From positions 83,808-147,807 of the forward strand of contig JARVKI010000102.1 of NCBI GenBank assembly GCA_036674765.1: 64,000 nucleotides of DNA, written 5' to 3'. Positions 1-10,020 of the stretch are shown here, piece after piece (the first letter of the stretch is position 1; every line of letters starts with the position of its first letter). This DNA comes from Seiridium cupressi. Lineage: Eukaryota > Ascomycota > Sordariomycetes > Amphisphaeriales > Sporocadaceae. The notes beneath the pieces were generated by a model. The model ran no database searches, had not been told where the DNA came from, and saw nothing but the letters and a program-made list of their open reading frames with translations. A program made the translations under genes and the position numbers.

Positions 1-2
1 GC

Positions 3-538
3 ATATTCGTATGCGGTCACGCCGGCCTTCTACAAGGCAAGACTGTGTGTGGGCCGCGGCTCATGCAGAATGAGATTCGATCCAAGTTCGGAAAGGATAT
101 CGTGCAAAAGGGCGCCGAACTGCGATGGGTTCAAGATGGTAACTTCTGGAGCAGCGGTCAGTACATTAACTCTGAACCATTATTTACCTGCTTTCTTCCC
201 CTCCTCGTTTGGGACAATCTCCTTGACACTCCTTCTCTTGCCATTGCTTTGCCTTCCTCGCTATAGTATTTCCCAGGATATGATCGTGCTGTCTTTCTGG
301 TCCGGCTTTCGCTAACTATGATATAAAAATAGGTGGTGTGACGAACGGTAATGATCTCGTAGCTGCGTATGCTCGTCACAAGTCGGAATTCTTTCCCAGG
401 CCCCTAGTCGAAACTGCGCTTGACATGACAGACACGGGTGACCGCGCTCAGGTATATGGCAAGAGCCAATCGACTGCCATCTTGGGACTTGCCATGAATG
501 CATTCCGGGCCTGGCTATCGGGCTTTTGGCGCAGGTGA
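3..538 (+). CDS. DJ-1/PfpI (ThiJ) family protein, 3' part only
   Basis: The reading frame enters from the left edge, so the start is missing. Exon 1 runs to 156, an intron lies at 157-332 (donor GTCAGT, branch GCTAAC at 311-316, acceptor AG at 331-332), and exon 2 runs 333-538 to TGA. The joined product keeps the GHAGLLQGK turn, where the family has G-x-G-L-L-x-G-K, and a W-S-S-G-G-V-T-N-G-N-D-L block that matches the TSSGVTAGIDLA-like helix of class I amidotransferase-like DJ-1/PfpI proteins. The nucleophile elbow Cys would lie upstream of the window edge, so enzymatic competence cannot be judged. Many fungal members are annotated as putative isonitrile hydratase-like or stress proteins. The family call is reasonable; the function is unknown. 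Confidence 0.7.
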
Positions 539-1894
539 GTCTCCATCATAGGCCACGCGGCACATGGAATGGCGGTTGGGTTATTCCCAGGCTGGCGTTT
601 CTTGGAGCTGCAGCTATTCATGGTCGTGTAGATAGTACCGGTACCGCGTCCAGTTGAGAATCGATCCCCCTTCAACACATAGAACTACGTCGATTTTGTC
701 ACTGTATTGCACAATCCGACTTGGGAAAGTGAAAAGCCTTTGCCAAAGTGTGGCATCTGCAAAGATCACTCGGCGGTGCTGCGACCAGGTCGGGCGACTG
801 CGGGTGCGCATGCGAGCAGCAAGATCTCACTTTAATACTTTGAGCTCGCAACTACCAGCCGGATAGACCGCTTACCACCACGTCATATGCACCTAAATCA
901 TCCAATTGAATCGAGTCAAAAGACCCATTGAAGCAATTTTACCAGAGCACCATGCCCAAAAGAGATGAAAAACATTCGAAAATGCCGGATGCTACGGAAC
1001 GCCCAGATCCCAAAATGTAATCTGATAGGGCTATTGCTGCCAAGAAACTCGGTCGGCAATGGCCCCATTTAAATCCCGAGGTGGTGCTTCTGAGAGGCGG
1101 TGGAACACGATACCATTGGACAAAGATCCACAAGGGGGGGGAGATAAAGAAAGGTAAGTTATGCTTACTTGTATGATGACTTGTAAAGTGCCCAGAGAGC
1201 TGCACATTGCATTCAGCAGTATCGTGCCGTAGGTCGACTGCTGGGTATATAAAAAGCGGTTCACAATTAAAGACGGAGCTGCCTAACCTAGAGTTGGTCA
1301 TCCACGGCCAATGGTTATCATGCCATCACAGATGAATGTGCCGGGCAGATTCTGTGACGGTATATATTCCAGCGCGAGACAAGGTATATTCTGCTTTCTC
1401 TCCGCTCCAGGGCGATCGGTCATCTCGTGTAGACACTAACAATGCTACCTATCAACTAACCTACATGAATGCACAATTGTACTGTATGGTTCTACAGTAT
1501 GATAATGGTGATTGTGCTTTTCGAGCCTTGCGGTCTAGTGCTGTTGCTATGGCGCAGATAAGAGCATCTGCAGCACTAGCGTCCCTTATCGAAAGGCGGT
1601 GGGGTGGTTTTTGCGGCGAGTGTGCAGCAGGCAGGCTGCAAGCTTCGAACTTTTTTTTTCCTGCCTCGACCGCCCGAGTCGTACGTACTAGACCCTTCGA
1701 AAAAATCCGACTTTTTTCCAAGTTGCTCAATACCCTTCACCATTACTCTTTCTCATCTCGGAAAGGTTCAGTCGTTTGGTCAATTGCCCATCAATTATAG
1801 TTCCGTCTTGTGTATATCTTCGCACCATTGGTTTCCTGGATCACTGCAGTCTCATTCACAAGACTATCTCCAGTTCGTCCATCTTATCTTCACA
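539..1894. other. Intergenic, leader of FPR4
   Basis: No gene is supported. Several open frames up to about 150 codons exist, but they overlap on both strands and show no recognisable domain. The last 200 bases before 1895 are pyrimidine-rich (TTCTTTTT-type tracts near 1650-1760), as is usual for a fungal 5' leader and core promoter. Confidence 0.55.
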
Positions 1895-3576
1895 ATGGCG
1901 ACCGTTGCCCTGTACGGCCTTGAGGTCCCCCCCGTGGGCGTCTTGGTTCCTGCTCAGGCTGAGGACAGCATTCCCAATGCCTCCGTAAGTCTATTCCACA
2001 GGTTTTCTCTCGGCGCATGCCGCACATGAGCATATTTCGCAAATGCAGCAGGTTTCATTCGAAGGCTGCGCGTGAGCAATAGCTGGCACCCATCCACTAA
2101 CACAATGGGCAGTACCGCATCACCATGGCTGCTCTTGATCCCACCGAGGCCCCTGAAGCTGACGAGGAGGGCAACATTCCTGACAAGCCCCGTGCCACTC
2201 TGAAGCTTGTGCGTCAGCGGTATCCCGACCTTGATGACGAGCTCGATGATGAGTATCTCGAGGCCCTGATGGGTGGCTCCGACGACGAGGAGGATGACAG
2301 CGATGAGGATGAGGCCAATGGCGGTCCCAGCGACCCCTCCAAGTCCAAGAGGGCCAAGGCTGAGGCTGCTTTGCAGAAGCTCATCGAGGCCGCTCAAGAA
2401 GAGGGAGAGGAGGACTCAGATGACGAGATGGCCGACGCTGACGGCAAGTCCAATGGTGTCAAGAAGGCCAAGAAGGGCAAGGAGCCTGCCACTTCGAGCG
2501 ATGACGACGACGACGAGAGCGTCGACTCTGATGCCATTGACTTGGAGGAATTCGTCATTTGCACTCTCGACACCGAGCGCGTGAGTCCATTATGCCCATA
2601 CCAATCTTCGACGTGCTAATTTGTACTCTAGAACTACCAACAACCTATTGATATCACAATCGGCCCCGATGAGAAGGTCTTCTTCCGCGTCACAGGCACC
2701 CATGCCATCCACCTGACGGGCAACTACGTGATTGACGGTGACGAGGACTCCGAGGATGACTCTGAGGATGAAGACTATGATGACTTCCCCAACCAGCTCG
2801 AGGAGATGTACGGTGAGGGCTCTGATGAGTCGGAAGAGGATGACCTCGACGGCCTCGAGGATCCCCGCATCACCGAGGTCGAGTCGGAAGAAGAAGCTCC
2901 CAAGTTGATCAAGGCCAAGAAGGGAAAGAACAAACGCCCAGCTGAGGAGGAGGGCGAGAGCCTTGACGCCCTGATTGCCAAGGCCGACGCCGCCGAGGAC
3001 AAGATCAGCAAGAAGCAGGAGAAGAAGCTCAAGAACAACAAGGGCGAGGCCGTGGAGGTTGAGAAGGAGAAGGCCAAGGCCGATGCGAAGGAGAGCCCCA
3101 AGGACGCCAAAAAGGTTCAGTTCGCCAAGAACCTCGAGCAAGGACCGACAGGACCAGCAGCTAACGCTGAGAAGGGAGCAACCCCAGGTGTCAAGGTCGT
3201 CAAGGGTGTCACCATCGATGACCGTAAAATCGGCAAGGGTCGTCCGGCCAAGAACGGCAACAAGGTCGGCGTCCGTTACATTGGCAAGCTTCAAGATGGC
3301 AAGGTTTTCGATTGTAAGTGTTGATCCCTCTTCCCCGACTACACTGTCTACTGATGCTGACCTGGCGCAGCCAACAAGAAAGGCAAGCCTTTCACATTTG
3401 CCATCGGAAAAGGTGAGGTCATCCAGGGATGGGAAATCGGGCTGGAGGGCATGCAGGTTGGCGGCGAGCGCCGCATCACCATCCCGCCCAAGCTGGCCTA
3501 CGGCAGCAGGTCTCAGCCTGGCATCCCCGGAAACTCCACCTTGGTGTTCGACATCAAGCTGCTGGAGATCAAGTAA
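1895..3576 (+). CDS. FPR4: Nucleolar FKBP-type peptidyl-prolyl isomerase (Fpr3/Fpr4 type)
   Basis: Four exons: 1895-1984, 2113-2580, 2632-3313 and 3371-3576, giving 481 aa. Residues 1-75 form the nucleoplasmin-like N-terminal domain (start [13 protein letters not shown], then a [10 protein letters not shown] strand). Long Asp/Glu blocks follow and alternate with Lys-rich segments (about 76-370), which is typical of nucleolar histone-binding FKBPs. The C-terminal 105 residues are a complete FKBP domain: [31 protein letters not shown] and a final [11 protein letters not shown] strand. Known family members catalyse cis-trans prolyl isomerisation, including on histone H3 tails, and act as histone chaperones at rDNA. 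The first exon ends exactly on a codon after residue 30. The call is firm; Fpr3 versus Fpr4 is not separable, as filamentous fungi usually carry one such gene. Confidence 0.95.
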
Positions 3577-5069
3577 ACTGGTTTCCTGACGGCTTGCATG
3601 AGAAGCTGTGTATTTCCATCTAATACCCTCATTTCCTTTTGCAGATAACTCTCTGGACTGTACTATGGAAGAGCTATCTATGATTCTTTGCGCTGTGAGG
3701 TCTCCGACCTGCGCGAGTCTGCGATGATCCGGTCTTCTCCCAGACATGGGAAGCAGATGCTGCTGTTACAAGGGATGACGAGGTCTAGCATTGCATCACA
3801 GGCGTAATAAAATTTGATTTCTCGGGGTGCTGGATTTCTTCTTAATGCGATCATTCAGATCGCTTCGCTCCTGCTTAGGTAGCAGATAGATATACTCGGA
3901 TTAATACAGACATGTGTCAATCATATCTCATACCTGCACCGCCATTTTGACCAAGTTGACGGCGATATGACGACGATAGAGAGATCTCACTCTTCCTGCT
4001 CTTTGCAATCAGGCACACAGTTGCCCTAAATCAAAGGCGCCGTTCTGATCACATCTGATACGACTTTTCCTGAAGGGACGGCCCATCGCTCTTGGCGCCC
4101 TCTAAATCTTGTGGTCAATGTTACCCGTGTAGCTCCGGGTCTGAAGTAATGCAAAGCCAAGCAAGTACAATACGGCAGACGTTGCATTATCATGCGTTAT
4201 GTCATGCACACAAATTCCAGGGTAACAGTTGCCCACATGAGTAGATCGCAATGATTGGAGAAGGAGAATGCCGGAGACAGGATGTGCTGCAGCGATCAAG
4301 TGTCGGGACTTGCCCGTGTATTCGAGTTTTGTTTGTGCGTTGACGCAGGAATGGACACTCAATACACAGCACCAAATTGCCAAGCCATGACAGACCCGGG
4401 GAAGACTGCCCCTTTTCACATGTTTCCCTGTCCTGCCCTGTCAGGAACACGATGCCTGCGACTGCCATTTCGTTGCGCTTCCACATCGCCAGTCTATGGT
4501 CTCGCAGTGCTCCTGCACTGGGTATATTTTCTCTGAAGAACAGGACGGACACCTACGGTGCCAATAAAGGCAGTAGCGTCTGCCCCAGGCGTCTTGAACT
4601 GGACCGCTTTCTTCGGGTTAAGGTCTGGACGTGGCTTCCTGGAGAGTAAACAGTAGGTCACAATGCCAGACACAATACGTCACGTCAAGTAACTACCACC
4701 ATCAAACTCGCAAAGCTCCCATCTTTCTCCATCTTCTTGTCATCTTCATCAATCACGGTTCCGCTCGATACCCAGTATTGCCATTCCGTCTTCTTCTATA
4801 CTTTGGACGTCATCAACTACAGTCCCGCTGGATTTCCCAGTCTTATCTTCACATCTCCTTCTGTTTCTCCTTTCTTGTTTTTCTTGGGAGGGGCGGTCTC
4901 GCTGCAGTGTCTTCACAATAATGACCGATCCGCTCATGAGATTTGCACTCCAGCTCATGATCTTATGGCTCGTTCTCCAGATTTTCTTGTTTTTCCTGAT
5001 GCTGGAAGACCGCAGCAAGTGGAGAGAAATGCACTTGCGACAGGCCAAGAAATCACCCTCGCCGTAACT
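3577..5069. other. Intergenic, kinase promoter and leader
   Basis: No supported gene. The segment 4680-4910 is C/T-rich and reads like a long 5' leader. The kinase frame is already open from 4737, and a separate short upstream frame sits at 4921-5067. Confidence 0.5.
4921..5067 (+). other. Candidate upstream ORF ending 2 nt before the kinase start
   Basis: ATG at 4921, TAA at 5065-5067, 48 codons. The chosen kinase ATG is at 5070, so only two bases separate the stop from the start. The predicted peptide has a strongly hydrophobic middle (LQLMILWLVLQIFLFFLM). It overlaps, in a different frame, an upstream extension of the kinase frame, so it is either a uORF in the leader or a chance frame in an N-terminal extension. 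No homology is recognised. Confidence 0.3.
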
Positions 5070-6783
5070 ATGGCACCAACAGTCAAGACCGCCGAGAGAG
5101 CGGCTGCTGCTAAGATATACTTCGAGACACATTATCACGACATCCTCACAAAGCCCGACCCGAGATCCCTGCGTCTGCAATACCTCGAGGCTCAGCTGCA
5201 CCACAGCGAGCTCTCGAGCGAGCAAAAACACGCCAGACGTGACATGTTCTACCAGACTGAATCCGATAATCTTCGTGAAACGCGAGTCCTCAAGTCAAGA
5301 AGTTTCTGCCCAACTTTGATGGGTTTACCAGGCAAGTTGACGGACAAGTATGAAGTTCTCAAGATCCTAGGCAAGGGTAGCTTCGGAGTTGTTCGACTGG
5401 TGCGGCAGAGAGCACCGAATGATCCAGATGCCCGCTCGACACCACCTGCTGTCTATGCTATGAAGGTAATTCGCAAGTCTGCAATGCTACGTACAAGCCA
5501 AGAGGGCCATCTTAGAGCAGAGCGAGACTTTCTGGTCTCATCTAATGGATCCAACTGGTGAGGCCCTATACACCAGCCGGCGGAGGTCGCAGAGCTAACG
5601 TCGACGTGGCAGGATTGTCCCATTGATTGCAAGCTTCCAAGATCCTGCCAACTTGTATTTGGTTATGGAGTACATGCCGGGCGGCGATTTCCTCGGCCTT
5701 CTCATACGCGAGAACATCCTCAGCGAGCCCGTGGCCAGATTTTACATCGCGGAGATGATATTGTGCATAGAGGAGGCTCATTCTCTCGGATGCATTCACA
5801 GAGACATCAAACCTGACAACTTCCTCGTGTCCCCTTCCGGACATCTCAAGATTTCAGACTTCGGACTGGCATACGATGGTCATTGGTCGCACGATACCAG
5901 TTACTACCACACTCATCGGTACAGTCTGGTTCATAAACTCGGTCTTTCCATCGAGGGTAATGCCCAAGATCAATCAGAGGGCTTTGGTGGCACTATGAGA
6001 TGGGCTCGCAATGTGGCAGAGGGCATGAGGAAGCACGAGCGCGAAGAAGGTCAAAGCAGCTCAGTCAACCACCGCCACGAACCTCTCCTCAACTGGCGCA
6101 ACCGGTGCGGAAATCGTACTGCCGCTCGATCGGTTGTTGGCACGAGCCAGTACATGGCCCCTGAAGTGATCCGCGAAGGTGACTACGATGCGAGATGCGA
6201 TTAGTGGAGCCTCGGCATCATCTTGTACGAGTGTCTCTATGGCCACACGCCCTTCCTCTCCGAGGCAGGTGGTCGCCAGGAGACCAAGCGCAATATTGTT
6301 AACCATCAACAGACCTTTGCCTTCCCGTACCGCCCCCTGATATCCCACCGCTGCATGGAGCTACTGTCTCAGCTAATCTGCGAAAAGGAGCTGCGACTGT
6401 GTTCTAAGCGCTATCAGGATTTCAGGGGCTATGCTGTATATCCACAAGACGCCGAAGACATCAAGGCACACAAATGGTTCCGGGACATACCCTGGGACCG
6501 GCTTCATCTCATCTCACCCCCATTTGTACCACACATCTCCAGCTTGGCCGATACACACTACTTTGACGAAGAGGAACCTATCTCGGATTGGTCCGAGTCG
6601 CAAGCTAGTAATGAAACAACAGAGACTGTGCGGAAGAATGGAAACAAGGAGCGAAAGAGGCCTCGAGATCGGCTTCTGAGAGATCGCCAGACAAAAGAAA
6701 CCGTGATGGAAATTCGGAAGCGGAGCGCATTCTTGGGATACACGTGGACTAGGGTGGCCGGCCGAGAGTTTGCGGCGAACTGA
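5070..6783 (+). CDS. PUK1: NDR-like AGC protein kinase with in-frame UAG in the kinase domain (PUK1/stk-21 type)
   Basis: Exons 5070-5557 and 5613-6783 (intron 5558-5612, branch GCTAAC); 552 codons if codon 360 is read through. Residues 5-75 form an NDR-type N-terminal regulatory helix. The kinase core has the glycine loop GKGSFG 101-106, Lys132, Glu151, HRDIKPDN 225-232, DFG 245-247, an NDR-type insert, GTSQYMAPE at 339-347, then YDARCD. Codon 360 (6202-6204) is TAG where NDR kinases have Trp in D-W-W-S-L-G. The frame continues undamaged with WSLGIILYECLYG, the C-lobe, the AGC tail and an AFLGYTWTR hydrophobic motif. In Fusarium PUK1 and its Neurospora counterpart, UAG at this site is edited to UGG in sexual tissue (recalled knowledge). 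That role is inferred here. The start at 5070 is the likeliest because MAPTVK leads into the conserved helix; in-frame ATGs at 4737 and 4965 are alternatives. Without editing the product is a truncated 359-aa kinase. Confidence 0.8.
6187..6219 (+). promoter_or_regulatory. Possible hairpin presenting the UAG adenosine (candidate A-to-I editing site)
   Basis: GATGCGAG at 6187-6194 can pair with CTCGGCATC at 6211-6219, giving 8 bp with one bulged G. The 16-nt loop 6195-6210 holds the TAG codon at 6202-6204, with its A at 6203 near the middle. Fungal A-to-I sites are known to prefer U at -1 and a hairpin loop; both are present here. The pairing was found by eye, with no folding energy computed. 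Confidence 0.45.
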
Positions 6784-6955
6784 AAAGAGAGTGATGCACC
6801 AATGTTTTTCTTCTTGTTTTCATTACATGTGCGCGGGCAAAAAAACAGTCGTTAGATTTCATAAGGGCCATCACCGTCCTTGTAGTCTCTAGTAAGACCT
6901 TTTTCCCCCTTGAACAATTTCTCACCACTTCTCTCGTTTTACATTGAAGCCTTAC

Positions 6956-8753
6956 TTAACCTCCTCTCTCCTCTCGCCACTTCTTCTCTCTGCTACCCTC
7001 CCTACTACTCCCGTGTGTCTCATCCTCGAAGCCTGGCCCACCTGCTCCAGTTGCTGTAGCTTTTGCATTCATGACTTCCCACTCAAATTCCTTGAGCGCT
7101 CTGATCTCGCTACCGACAAACAGCAATGCGATCAGCCCGTCTACGGTCCCAGCGACAAGGCCCAGGCTCGATAAGAGCATGAGTATAAATGACACATAGT
7201 GCGGCGTCCACCAGACCCCGATGTAGCATATAAGGGTCACGATGACCCACGTGCCGAAGTGAATACCGCGCCACCGTCGCTGAAAGCGCTCACGGGCCAT
7301 GTAGGCGTGGATTTGGGTCAGGATCTCATCGTATGTGCTCGAGGGGAGATAAGAGACAGGCTGTGCGGCGGTCTGAAGCTGCGACGCAAACGACGAGCTC
7401 GATGGCGCGTTGGGGTCACGCGGCTGAGTTGGGGGCAGGGGCAGATGCGTTTCTGATGTCGTGGGCGACTGTAGGTAGACACCATTCTCGAGATCAGCGT
7501 CTGGGATCTCGGTCCTGCGGGTTTCCGCGAGGGAGGCAGCAGCCGTAGGATGGCGGATGGAACTGCGGCTACGGTTATGTGATCTGCTGCGATGGTACTC
7601 GTTTGCTGAGGCAGAAGGCGGTGTTGCGTTGACGCGGTGCAGAACCAGGGTGGCCTCGACGGAGAAGTGGTCCGAGAGGCTGCAGCCGAGCGCCGGGTGC
7701 CTACCCATCATGCCGACTCGAACATCATGGACCACCCAGCCCCAGCCGGCACTCTCGCTGCCAGAGGAGGCGAAAATGTAGTCAAGCCGCTTCCCCTTAG
7801 GATCAAGCGTATCGGGGGCGATCTCAGGCCAACTATCCTCGCGGCCGGGCCCAAGTAACTTCTGCTGCGATTTGGGCCACCTCCAGGTGTTATATACGGA
7901 ATTGCTCGTGGTCCCATTTTCGTCAATGTTGAACTGTGCGTTTGGAATAGGCCGCCGCCTGGCTCGTTCGAGGTCGTCCTCCGCCGAGCCTAGCGAAGAG
8001 TCCGGGTGTAGCACACGCCATACGTCACGAACAGGAGCGTGAGAGGAGATGATGCGATGCATGAGAGACAGGGGGACATCGTTGAAGTCGCCGAGAGCGA
8101 GCACAAGATGACCGCGGGCTGCAGCGCCACGGAGGAGCTTTGCCAGTTCCCAGGCCTGAGAAAGCCGATGTGCCGTGTACGAACAGTTGGTTCCATGCTC
8201 ATACCTGGCGTGGGTCTGGGGGAAACAGTATGTCAGCACAATGCAGAGGCACAAGGTTCACCTTCTTTGGCTGTTGGTGTCAGCTACTTACGTGTGTATT
8301 GAACACTTCGGCCACATCTCTAAGGCCCCTTCCGTACCGTATCTTGGCATATGCGACGCCCTTCCCGACAAACCAATCCCCACGAAAGAAAGCAGTTGGA
8401 CGGCCGTTGAGAGGGTACTGGTACATGGAGCTTTCTTCTATTGGCCATTTGGACAGAATTGCCAGGCCACCACCAAACGCCCCGCTGTGGTAGAACTTGC
8501 CGTACGGCAGTATGAAGCGGGTGGCCCGCCGTATGGAGCGGTAGTCCTCCTGTGTCCAGCATTCCTGCAAAGCGACGATATGAGGAGTGGGTGTCGTAGA
8601 AGCAATCGTCCGGCCTATCTCCTGGAGTCTGGTAGCGCGTTGCGCGGACAGGTGAAGGAGGCCCCAGCAGTTCAAGGTCAATATGTTCAGCTCGGTGAGC
8701 TCTAGAGGAAGAGCCTCCGTGGAGCTTGCAGGGGAGGCACGTGAGACGCGCAT
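6956..8753 (-). CDS. ISC1: Inositol phosphosphingolipid phospholipase C (neutral sphingomyelinase family)
   Basis: Minus strand, exons 8753-8292 and 8215-6956 (76-nt intron, donor GTAAGT), 573 aa. The ATG at 8753 leads within 25 residues into the catalytic core. The Mg-dependent endonuclease/exonuclease/phosphatase fold is visible: LTLNCWGL with Asn28, LQEC with Glu64, NTH then GDFND with Asp197 and Asn199, LDYIFA with Asp299, and SDH at 335-337 with the catalytic His337. Residues 345-445 are a low-complexity Ser/Arg/Pro linker. Two hydrophobic segments at about 472-490 and 493-522 are the paired C-terminal membrane helices typical of Isc1. The family hydrolyses inositol phosphosphingolipids to ceramide at ER and mitochondrial membranes. 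It is convergent with the kinase gene, with only 172 bp between the stops. Confidence 0.93.
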
Positions 8754-10020
8754 GGCCAACCTCTGGTAGCAGTTCGTGCTTGACAGTATAGAATATGAGT
8801 TAGGGCGTCGTGCAGCTGTGCCTACTTAATGTAGTGATGTCAATCCAACGGGCGCAGCGCTGCCGAGAGTCCCGCAGGTGGCATCTACACAGACAAACGA
8901 TACAGAGAAGTCTCACAGGAGCAGTCGACGCACGAGGGCATGAAGGGAAAGTGGACGGAACAACTGGAAAGATATATTCCCAGTCACTTGACTGCCGGCC
9001 GCCAGGAACAAAAGAGCTCGGGAGCCAGGGAAATGAGCCAACGACAGGGGTCGGCAATCGTTTCGCTGCTAACCACCTTCCCTCAACGGGCGTGGGCAGC
9101 GCAGCCTTGCAGCTTGACGCGTTGAGGGGAAGCTTGAAGCTCTGCCGTAGATAGATGAAGCTGTGCGACTTGATCCTCTGCGCCAGGGTACGCGGAGGGT
9201 TCGCATCGCGATGCGCCAGCCATGACAGTCCTTGCTGATGGGAAGCAGCGCTGAACTCGCAAGTGGTGCACTAGCACTGCAGGCTCAGACGAGGTCCCGG
9301 AGGAGTGCAGCATGTTGCAGTACAGAGTTCAAGGTTCCACTTCCGAACTACATTTTACACCTCAGATGATGCCCACCGGCTATTCTTCCAATATGACATG
9401 GGTGCATGACATGCATGTTCCTTCGGTTCATCGCTTCTCCCCGAGTCCGGATGAGCTGCTGGCCAGGAAGAGAGGCATCGGGGTATTTCGGGCAAAGCAA
9501 TCAAAAGCCTGCAGCCGATATTCTGCTGAAGATCAACGCTGCAGTTCACTGAAATCCTTTGCCTTCCTTCCTGCTGCACCCTGATCCACACGATCCTCGA
9601 TCCACGGATTCTGACGGGCGGGTGGGGCTGCAGGAGCCCACATGTCAAGAGTGAAACTAGGCCATATTCAGCCTAGAGCCGGTCGACCTTGTTCAGCCTC
9701 GTCGCAACATTTCCAATTCCCGTTCCCCCCACTGCCCGAGGCTGCGATCCAGGCAAGACGTTCCCATACGTGACCAAGACCAATCTTGCCGGAGACATCT
9801 CCATTCCCATTGGCGCTCCCAGAAACATCAAAGACATATACTCCAACCCTTGGCAAACGCCGCATATTCGCCCTTCGACTCGGGATCTCTGCATCATCGA
9901 CCGTCCCACCCCGACCGCTCCAATCCTTACTACGCCAGTAGTTGCTCTTCCGACTCGCATTGCTGACCAAGGGCCCCGGCATAGCCAATGAATCGAAGCT
10001 AGTATCGCGCTCCTTTGGCA
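8754..10020. other. Divergent intergenic region ISC1 / SWD3
   Basis: About 1.27 kb between two divergent starts. Short overlapping open frames (for example on both strands at 9670-10150) have no recognisable domain and are most likely leader sequence. I see no repeat or RNA gene. Confidence 0.5.

Noticed and set aside
939..1301. 120-codon minus-strand frame upstream of FPR4
   Set aside because: No domain, no splice partners and overlapping open phases; compositionally like intergenic DNA.
1336..2029. Overlapping frames of 154 and 141 codons on the plus strand
   Set aside because: They run across the pyrimidine-rich FPR4 leader and into its first exon in the wrong phase.
4102..4552. Two overlapping minus-strand frames of 105 and 116 codons
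   Set aside because: No recognised motif and mutually exclusive phases; likely chance.
6202..6204. Simple pseudogene or sequencing error as the explanation of the kinase stop
   Set aside because: Not excluded, but less likely: there is no other lesion in 552 codons, and the position coincides with the known editing codon of PUK1-type kinases.
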